From positions 11,284,001-11,348,000 of the forward strand of contig OZ231127.1 in the NCBI GenBank assembly GCA_965153355.1: a stretch of 64,000 nucleotides of DNA, written 5' to 3'. Both the position numbers and the translations under genes were made by a program. This document shows, piece after piece, positions 29,529-64,000 of the stretch. Position 1 is the stretch's first letter; each line of letters starts with the position of its first letter. The DNA comes from Flaccisagitta enflata (taxonomy: Eukaryota; Chaetognatha; Sagittoidea; Aphragmophora). The notes beneath the pieces are model-generated. The model made no database searches and was not told where the DNA came from. It worked only from the letters and a program-made list of their open reading frames with translations.

Positions 29529-29650
29529 TTATTTTTTTTACTTTTTCTTTTGTTTTTTTTTTCTTTTTTCTTTGGTGTCCCGACAACTTTGGTGTCCCGA
29601 CAACAGGGACTTCCATGGAAGTCCCGGAAGTCCCTCCTCCTACGCCGCTG
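28852..29650. mobile_element. Non-autonomous hAT element with 8-bp target duplication
   Basis: Perfect 14-base terminal inverted repeats (CAGCGGCGTAGGAG at the left; its complement at the right), flanked on both sides by TAGCTTAC. CAGNG termini and an 8-base duplication are hallmarks of hAT transposons. The paralogous repeat at 40470-40485 has a single uninterrupted taagctac, the empty site. The 799-base interior has a (CT)n run and no transposase frame. Confidence 0.88.
29470..29525. repeat. (CT)n microsatellite inside the hAT element
   Basis: About 25 CT units preceded by CTGT variants. Confidence 0.95.
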
Positions 29651-30429
29651 TAGCTTACCTATTCTTACATATGAATCCATACTTGGATTTTCTTAAGTAA
29701 GCTCATTTTTCATGCAAATTAGGCTTAAATAGATATTGTTGGCAATTTTATTACTAGAAAATTTAGCTAAATACAACTAAGAAATCAATATGACAGTGAA
29801 ATTCTTATTGATAAGGTTCAAGCAAACATGTGAGATCATGTTTCTGAAATTTTTTTGAATTTTTTTTGTTTTTTTAAAAAATCTCTATAAGAACCATTTC
29901 TGGCTGGGTGGGCTGTTGGAAGAAAATATTATTTCCCCAAGCTCTTTTTTATGCCAGTGACGAGGAATCTTTAAAGGAAGCTTCATGAAAAATTTCAACC
30001 TAATCGGACAATTACTTTAGAAGTTATGCCATTTTTTCATTTTTTCATCTGGTAGGCTGGTTGGTCTGGTTGGACTGCTTGACATTCTGTAGGTCGCATC
30101 AGAATTTAAGCAAAAGACCCTCTTGGTCTAGGCACCAACCATGCAAAATTTCAATGGGCTAGCTCGAACAGTTCCTGAGATATGCCAATTTTAATTTTAA
30201 GAAATTTTATCAAATTAAGACAAAAAAGCATCGCGCATTTGTGTGAGGAGCGCTGTGTGGAAACAAAGAATTAACTACGATGAGCCGTCGATGAGCGTAT
30301 CAATTCTGTTCACACTTCAGCACCAACAAAATGTAAAATTTCATTGTGACCAAACGTCTGGTAGTTTAGACTTGAAAGTTTCAGTATAGATTCAAAATTT
30401 CACGCTCTTTCACGTGGTGTGATCAGATT

Positions 30430-31260
30430 TTGTGTAAATTGTGTCGTTTTCACGCCATAGTGGCATATCTTAAGCGTTAGGTATGCGTTAGGAACAAATC
30501 TGGGGGTGTGCGCGTATTGATACGCTCTAGAAAAAATGCAATTGAGCCGCTTTGGAGCCACTTGGAAACATGAAATTTGGGAAATATGCCCCTCAAGTAG
30601 TTGTTTTTCAGACAAACAAACATAATATGCTTAACTATGAAGCAAAGTTAAGTTTTGAAAAATAATAATTATGATACTGTGATCTGAGTGAAATTTTGCT
30701 CAAAAATAGAGAGGGTGTACTGAACGCTAGATAACCGTTTTTAAGGAACTTATTGTCAACGGAGCTCAAACAAATTTTTTGTATGTTTCAAGTGATTAAT
30801 AATAAATGATAAGGAGTCATGATACGGTCCATTTAGACATTTTTTGATTGCTTCTGCTTGCACGTTTCATGTGGAGACAAGCAGGAGACAAGCCAAATTT
30901 GACCATTTGACCCTAATTAAGGGCCCCCAAAGGGTCACGAGTGTCTCAAAAATAGGTTCGACAATGTACACCTGACTGTTAGGGATGACATCAAACCATT
31001 GATTCATAGTTCAAAGCCATAGCTCAAGCCTGGTTACTCTTAAGATGTTGGAGAGTCGGGCACCCTTGCTTGCTGCCGAAGCGTGACACTTGCCAGTAAG
31101 AACGGACAGAACAAGCCCGACCTGGCGACGATGCGTCCGGGCTGTGTTTCAGCGTGTATTGATCATGTGACATATGAATGGAGAGACAGATGGACAAACA
31201 GACGAGTGAAAACACTCTCAAAACATGCTGGTTGATCATTTGTTTCAGTGTAGGATCTTA
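30430..31260. other. Intergenic, no gene seen
   Basis: AT-rich unique-looking sequence between repeat family X and the GGACCGACGG-type repeats. I looked for the missing last exon of the CEP295 gene here and did not find one that fits. Confidence 0.4.
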
Positions 31261-31279
31261 CAGTGGCCAAAAACAGCCG

Positions 31280-31830
31280 AGAAACGCGATATTTGCACAG
31301 GCGTAACGGACCGACGGACAGACAGACCCTCTTATAGAGATGCATTCCTGACGGACGCATCTACAACAAACACCGACGAAAAAGTCATTATGTGGACGAC
31401 AGTATAGATAAATTTCAAATTATAGAAAAGTCCATTACATCTCTTAGAAAATCAATTCATTGCACCAAGTTGAACCCATCTTGACTCGCTAAAACCGCAA
31501 CGAAATAGGTTCTTGAAGTAACGTCAGAAATCCAACCCCGCGGCGAAAAGGAAAAGACGTAATTTAGCTAGCTGGCTCCTCCAAATTTTAGGCAAACGTA
31601 ACTCTTTGGTTTTGGGCAATCTCCATCAACATTTGTTGTCTTTGAGCGATATCAAGCTAGATCGAGCAAGTGAACATCACCAAATCTGTACCAATTGAAC
31701 AAACTAGAGCCACGGCAAACTAGAACTGGTTTCCAATGGGCGGACTTTGTTTTTAGATGCGTCCACGCATCTCTATAAGAGGCTTTGTCCGTCCGTCGGT
31801 CCGTCCGTCGGTCCGTGGTGATCGAGTTGA
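31280..31830. repeat. Inverted pair of GGACCGACGG-type repeat tails
   Basis: The left arm (31290-31385, plus) runs ACGGACCGACGGACAGAC, then a cttatagagatgc motif, then gacgcatcta. The right arm (about 31745-31830) is its reverse complement. They resemble the tail of the GCCGGATACACGGC family (63341-63509, 43904-44106) and bracket about 360 bases of unrelated sequence. Confidence 0.6.
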
Positions 31831-32195
31831 GAATGATGAAAATTCATAAAATCTTGGAAATATCTCAGATTATTGCATCATTCCACAAGGTTGATGCAAT
31901 ATTGCATCATTCTTAACAAGCTAAGCCGCATGTGGACGCATCGTTGTACCCCCGGGGTACTTGTTTGAGTTGAAAGAAGTTAGTATAACAATCATCAACG
32001 TAAAGGGAAAAAACAAACATGGCAAATAACAAAACCGTAGCAATTGCAGATGTACTTTCGTGATTATCTTGGTATCACAGCTGGTTAGGCTCATTTTTTG
32101 GACGGCTGAAAGTTGTTCAATTTATCAACTTTTGCTTGATAATCTTTGGCGCGTTTCCGGTTGCGCTCGATCGATTCCTGTGAGAATTGAGCGGA

Positions 32196-33303
<1,108 letters not shown>

Positions 33304-33419
33304 GGAGAGAAGGGAAGATGGAAATCGATTAAAGATGAAAGAAGTAGCCAATTGCCATCATGTTCAATTGTATACTACGCGAGGTGAAGTTAAAGTTGAG
33401 CCGTTTTAAGTCGCGGTCT

Positions 33420-33531
33420 TGTTGCTGTGTCGGTCGGTCCGTCTGTCGGTAACTTTTTTGAATGATCAGCGATTCTACACATTACCGTCCCTGCCCATCC
33501 ATCTGCGACGAGGGTGCCGTGTATCCTTAAG
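33420..33531 (-). repeat. GCCGGATACACGGC-family repeat, minus copy
   Basis: The complement reads GGATACACGGC, GATGGATGGGCAGGGACGG, then a block of GACGGACCGACCGAC, the order seen at 43904-44106. It starts at the CEP295 stop codon region. Confidence 0.65.
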
Positions 33532-60172
<26,641 letters not shown>

Positions 60173-60430
60173 GATTACAGGCCACGGGAGACGTCGATTT
60201 TTCTGTCGATCGTTGCGCTGGAAACGTTACCTTTCAGACGTGGTTCGTCGTGCAACCAACCAAAATTATTAACGGGCTGGTTGGAACCATTCCTCGATAG
60301 CTAGTCACCATCTGTTTTGTGCAAAGAAAAGGAAAAACAATAAATCAGTGACGAAATCAAACGGTGTTGCGCAGTGACCACTACTATATATAGGGTATTT
60401 CAAACTTTTTCGCGAAAAAATTTTAATAAA
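60173..60430. promoter_or_regulatory. CEP295 5' flank
   Basis: The first 120 bases upstream of the ATG are GC-richer than the surroundings and contain gttgcgctggaaac (60212-60225), one base from an RFX-type X-box layout, and inverted gcaaccaacc/ggttggaacc. Promoter function is inferred from position only. Confidence 0.35.
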
Positions 60431-60439
60431 GCTTTGTTT

Positions 60440-61370
60440 TCTTTTTTTTTTCTGAAAAAGAAGAGGAGAGCATGGCAAACAAAATCAGTTAGAGACGATA
60501 TTGCATCGAACAAGAAAAAGTAACAGTATTTTTTTTTATCAAAAGATAAAAATATGAATGTATAGAAAGACACGAATGGGAATCACAGAGGACGAAAGAC
60601 GAGATAACGATTTAAAGTTCACCATCAACATTTGGCGCAGGGAGCGGAGAGCGCTCAAGCAGCATGGAGCCGTTTTCACGTTGTAAAGTCACGGAAAGAC
60701 GCTCAAAGAAGTGTCTTGTATTGATCTTTTTGTCGCCACGCAAGTTGTTGACGATTTCTAGGAGATTGGCGGCCGCGTTTTCCTCCCACAGACCAAAGGT
60801 GGTGACTGGGAGGGGGACTAAGCCGACGCCAAGAGGAAGTTTATCTTCATACTTGCGGAACTTGTGTTCACGCGCTTTCCGTAAGACGAAGGTGGCATCC
60901 GCAGCGGAATGGGAGCGAGAGTCTTGACGGAAAGGAGACGCAACCGTGACGTCTAAAGCGATCTTCATCTTTCCCGGGCAGAGCCGCCAAGATTGTTCAA
61001 ACGTGATGTCGCCAGGCCTTGAACGGTCGTCGAGAAGATTCCTTTCCTCCTTTGTGGGGCGCAGTAGCGCTAATTGAGATCGTTCGTAGATGGCGTTGAC
61101 TAGGCTATTGTGACGGCGAGTTCGATCACCACTGACGATGCACGCTGAGATGGCGTGGTCTCCATAGATGTCGGAATCCTTCTGGCAGAGTGGGCAGGGC
61201 CCAGGACTTGGATAGACCGGGAGCCCAAGACGGTATTTTGTGGCCAGAGTGAATTCGCGCGGAGGGATGTAGAGGCCTAGAGTTGGTGATGGAACGACGT
61301 TTAGAAAGGCCCCGGTCCCCTGCTGACGCACAGATTGAAGTACAATCGGAAAGCGATCCCCAGTGTCCAT
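60440..61370 (-). mobile_element. 5'-truncated non-LTR retrotransposon, 3' end
   Basis: Contains a 252-codon frame (61370-60612) and a 3' UTR ending in tttcag plus an A-run near 60440. The same 3' end recurs at 27806-27916, as expected of an interspersed LINE family. The reverse transcriptase part is missing. Confidence 0.78.
60612..61370 (-). CDS. C-terminal part of an R2-like retrotransposon protein (restriction-like endonuclease motifs)
   Basis: 252 residues. A zinc-knuckle-like set (Cys59, Cys62, His72, Cys77) is followed by RHNSL (86-90), RPGD (118-121, a variant of the RPD motif) and ALDVTV (138-143). This order, CCHC, RHN, RPD, then D-V-T-V, is that of the restriction-like endonuclease at the C-terminus of R2-type elements, which nicks target DNA for reverse transcription. 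An upstream reverse transcriptase would be expected and is absent, so the frame is probably a relic, though it is uninterrupted. An exapted host exon is a less likely alternative. Confidence 0.7.
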   Translation of the reverse strand: MDTGDRFPIVLQSVRQQGTGAFLNVVPSPTLGLYIPPREFTLATKYRLGLPVYPSPGPCPLCQKDSDIYGDHAISACIVSGDRTRRHNSLVNAIYERSQLALLRPTKEERNLLDDRSRPGDITFEQSWRLCPGKMKIALDVTVASPFRQDSRSHSAADATFVLRKAREHKFRKYEDKLPLGVGLVPLPVTTFGLWEENAAANLLEIVNNLRGDKKINTRHFFERLSVTLQRENGSMLLERSPLPAPNVDGEL

Positions 61371-61573
61371 ATTTTCGAGAAGATGGAGGCGGGACTTTTT
61401 TCTGTAAAGAGAAGCAAAAGCAAAAATGAGTCTAACGATCGAGATCCTTCAGACTCATGACATAGTTGCTGTCCGTTCGGTCGTTAACAGTTGCAATCAC
61501 CCAGGAACTCTTAGTCCCAGATGATTGCCATGCAATGGAACAATGATTTTTTTTAAATAAACGAACCAGAAAG

Positions 61574-61585
<12 letters not shown>

Positions 61586-61614
<29 letters not shown>

Positions 61615-61618
61615 ACAA
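61586..61618. repeat. (GA)n microsatellite
   Basis: Short GA run with one GAAA break. Confidence 0.9.
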
Positions 61619-61835
61619 AATAAATGAGTCAAGTAATCAATCAATGAACATCAAGAATAAATGGTACCATTTCTGCCATCCACTTTTCCGTAACATCAGC
61701 TCCATATCTGATAATAACCAAAAATCCAGTCCAATACACCAATACCCAACATCCTCAGCACAACGCGGATCCAGAATAGTAAATAGCAACGACGATATAT
61801 GACAGCAGCGGTTCATATCCCAACGACAACTGAGA

Positions 61836-61836
61836 C

Positions 61837-61908
<72 letters not shown>

Positions 61909-62165
61909 AGTAAAAAGAAAGTAAGCAAGTAAAAAGAAAGTAAGCAAGTAAAAAGAAAGCCAGTAAGTAAAAAGAAAGTCAGTAAGTAATAAGAAAGAAA
62001 GTAAAAAGAAAGAAAGTAAAAAGAAAGAAAGTAAAAAGAAAGAAAGTAAAAAGAAAGAAAGTAAAAAGAAAGAAAGTAAAAAGAAAGAAAGTAAAAAGAA
62101 AGAAAGTAAAAAGAAGAAAAGTAAAAAGAAGAAAAGTAAAAAGAAAGTAAAAAGAAAGAGTATAA
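61836..62165. repeat. (GA)n followed by AAGAAAGTAA-type repeat
   Basis: About 35 GA units, then roughly 20 units of 10-15 bases on agtaaaaagaaa. Phe/Leu-rich frames on the minus strand are artefacts. Confidence 0.95.
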
Positions 62166-62169
62166 AGAA

Positions 62170-63340
62170 AGAAAAACGACAGGGGGACATTAGTCCAACA
62201 TATGTACACAGACCAGGTGCAAAAAAGAACCCATCTTGGCGCCAATTCGCGGGCAAGATGGTAAATACGACGTTCGTCAATCTGATCATCTTTCGATACG
62301 TGATCCCAACATGTTTTTGCAGTATTTTATCCCCCCTCGAACGAGCGAGCGAGATAAACAACCTTTGAAACTGGTTCCAAATCATAAAAGCTTGAGGTGT
62401 ACCAAATCGGGCCCCAGGCCAAGAAACGTCTCTGCCAAAAGTTTGGGCACGGGGTAGGGGTAGTATAGTAAGAAAAAACCCTTGGGGGCGACCCTCGAGT
62501 GGCCCAGAGCTAAGTCGAAGTCTCCAAAGTTGGCCAAAAAGGCCTCAAAATGACCAATTTCGACCAACAACCCATTTTTTTGAAAAACTGTAAAAATGAC
62601 CAAAATATGGCAACCCAATATCATATGTGGGCTCATTGGATATAAAAAACACGTAAGTAGGTAGTGGGGTAGGTGATGGGGTGGGGCTGCCCCATGGGGG
62701 GTCACCAAGGGGGTCAAAATGGGCAAAATTCAGGTACTGATGGAGCTGGTAGTAAAAAATGACGAAAATTCAAAATATCATTTTTTTTGGTCAAATTATG
62801 TAGTAACTTGATGATTTTAGCCAAAAAACCAGAAGTAAATCAGAATTTTGGTTAAAAAATGCCATGTTACAGCTGTGGTGGTTGTTGATGATTTTGGGGT
62901 CTGAACCATTCAACTTTGAAGGCTCATATTTTTTACACTATTGGGAGAAAGTCTTTATGGCCGGTCTCATTTGAAAGAGCATAAAAAAATCTTTCAGAAG
63001 CTCATGAATTTTGTCCAATTTTTTTTAAAGATGGCCCTACAGTGATCTTACAAAGTACAGTAAATATCGTTTTTTCAGGTGCTTGACTAATCCCACTTTT
63101 TTATGATGTTTCTGTGTAGTAAAAAGATATAGATAAACGCAACAGGTCATGGTAGGAAAAACAATAAAATACCATACAGAAGAACGTGAGTTTTGACCAT
63201 TTTCATTGATTGGTGCCACAGTGGTATCTGGAGGTACAGTGAGATGTCTTCGAGTGTTCAATCCATTCAACTTTGAAAACTCATACCTTTAAGGTTAGGA
63301 GAAAATATTTTTGACCAGTCTCATTCGAAAGAGCATAAAA
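62170..63340. other. Intergenic sequence with a local duplication
   Basis: The block 62905-63060 recurs, diverged, at 63265-63600 (shared: caactttga, tctcatt(t/c)gaaagagcat, catgaattttgtc, ctacagtgatct). The second copy is split by a GCCGGATACACGGC-family insertion. No gene is seen. Confidence 0.65.
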
Positions 63341-63509
63341 CAAGGCCGGATTCACGGCCAAAACCCGTTGCGGACGGGTGGGCAGGGGCGCCAATGCGCG
63401 TTTTCTCATTTTTCTACTCATGCTCACGGACCGACGGACTGACGGATGGACCAACAGACCGACGGACGGACAAAGGCTCTCATAGAATTGCATGTCCGCA
63501 ACTAAAAAG
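63341..63509 (+). repeat. GCCGGATACACGGC-family interspersed repeat with empty-site paralogue
   Basis: Starts caaggccggattcacgg and ends gcaactaaaaag. It contains GGGTGGGCAGGGGC and a GGACCGACGGAC block. The unsplit duplicate at 62980-62995 (gagcataaaaaaatctttcag) shows the sequence without the insertion. Confidence 0.75.
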
Positions 63510-63742
63510 CCTTCAGATGATCATGAATTTTGTCTAGTTTCCTTCAGAAATGGCGCTACAGTGATCTCTCAAAGTAAAGCAAAACTCATTTTTTTCAAAT
63601 GTGTATGACCAATGCGACTTTTATCCAGTTGAAGAAAATACAATGATAGAATTCAGAGTAACGTGAAAATCAATACAAAACAATTCTGAATACAAATACG
63701 CGTTTTGATATCCCCCTCTTGTGTATTCCTCGCTGAGTCTAT

Positions 63743-63874
63743 TCATTCAGCTTCTTTTTGCTCCTCAGCTTTTTCTTGCTCTTTAACTTTTACGTGTTCT
63801 TTCGCCCTTCTCCGGGCTGCGAAGATGTTCTGGAAATATTTCTCTCGTGCCGCTGGATCTCGTGGTCCCATGTC
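63743..63874 (-). CDS. Last exon of an unidentified minus-strand gene
   Basis: After acceptor gaaatctttcatag, 43 codons and a stop: DMGPRDPAAREKYFQNIFAA, then a Lys/Glu-rich helix ending EEQKEAE. Highly charged, probably a coiled-coil C-terminus. The rest of the gene lies beyond the right edge. No family recognised. Confidence 0.6.
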   Translation of the reverse strand, partial: DMGPRDPAAREKYFQNIFAARRRAKEHVKVKEQEKAEEQKEAE

Positions 63875-63903
63875 CTATGAAAGATTTCAGTCTTTTGGAG
63901 ATA

Positions 63904-64000
63904 AGACCGGATACAAGGCTACCAAAATCATGTGCTAGAGGGCAGGGGCAGTGATACACAATGCCGGATACACGGCTACCTCAGTTGCGTGCCGGGGGGG
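63904..64000 (+). repeat. Two partial GCCGGATACACGGC-family copies at the window edge
   Basis: agaccggatacaaggctacc with ggcaggggc, then tgccggatacacggctacc and a G-run running off the window. Confidence 0.65.

Larger units (their letters stand above)
28710..30425 (-). repeat. Interspersed repeat family X, copy 1 (interrupted by a hAT element)
   Basis: In reverse complement this region aligns by eye with 38005-38659 plus 40376-40620. Shared stretches include the segments around gtttggtcacagtgaaatt, taggctggttggtctggtt and ccaagtatggattcat. The match continues across the hAT insertion at 28852-29650. No coding capacity is seen. Confidence 0.75.

Overview
The window is nuclear DNA of an invertebrate animal. 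The genes are split by GT-AG introns. They belong to animal families: LIN54, CEP295 and a rhodopsin-type GPCR. The DNA between and inside them is crowded with microsatellites, minisatellites and several classes of transposable element. Nothing in the sequence fixes the species.

Layout. (1) 1-18867, minus strand: a LIN54 homologue (MuvB/DREAM DNA-binding subunit). Nine exons are in the window and the 3' end lies off the left edge. Its first intron carries a 7.4-kb LTR retrotransposon (10283-17685) with near-identical LTRs and no recognisable gag/pol, and an upstream intron position holds a CACTA-like fold-back element (6113-7358). (2) 19395-27314, minus strand: a two-exon gene for a protein of about 2460 residues with 14 C2H2 zinc fingers, mostly in pairs, and a 7-residue tandem repeat. 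I do not recognise it. (3) 27315-33531: intergenic, mostly repeats, including a non-autonomous hAT element with target duplication and a 1-kb (GA)n array. (4) 33532-60172, minus strand: a CEP295 homologue (centriole assembly). Thirteen exons join in phase to 2019 codons. (5) 45351-51458, plus strand: a complete ten-exon class A GPCR gene of 489 residues, nested antisense inside one CEP295 intron. (6) 60173-64000: intergenic, with a 5'-truncated non-LTR retrotransposon end (R2-type endonuclease motifs), simple repeats, a short interspersed element with an empty-site paralogue, and the last exon of a further minus-strand gene entering from the right.

How it fits together. The genes show no operon-like or pathway relationship; LIN54 (cell-cycle transcription) and CEP295 (centrioles) are both cell-division genes, but linkage here may be chance. 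All host genes except the nested GPCR run on the minus strand. The most informative non-genic signals are three Helitron/HINE-like elements whose left and right 9-bp subterminal repeats co-vary, and a pair of older repeat copies in which each carries a different later insertion, so each serves as the empty site for the other.

Exon models were built by hand from splice signals, reading-frame continuity and family resemblance. No transcript data or database search was available.
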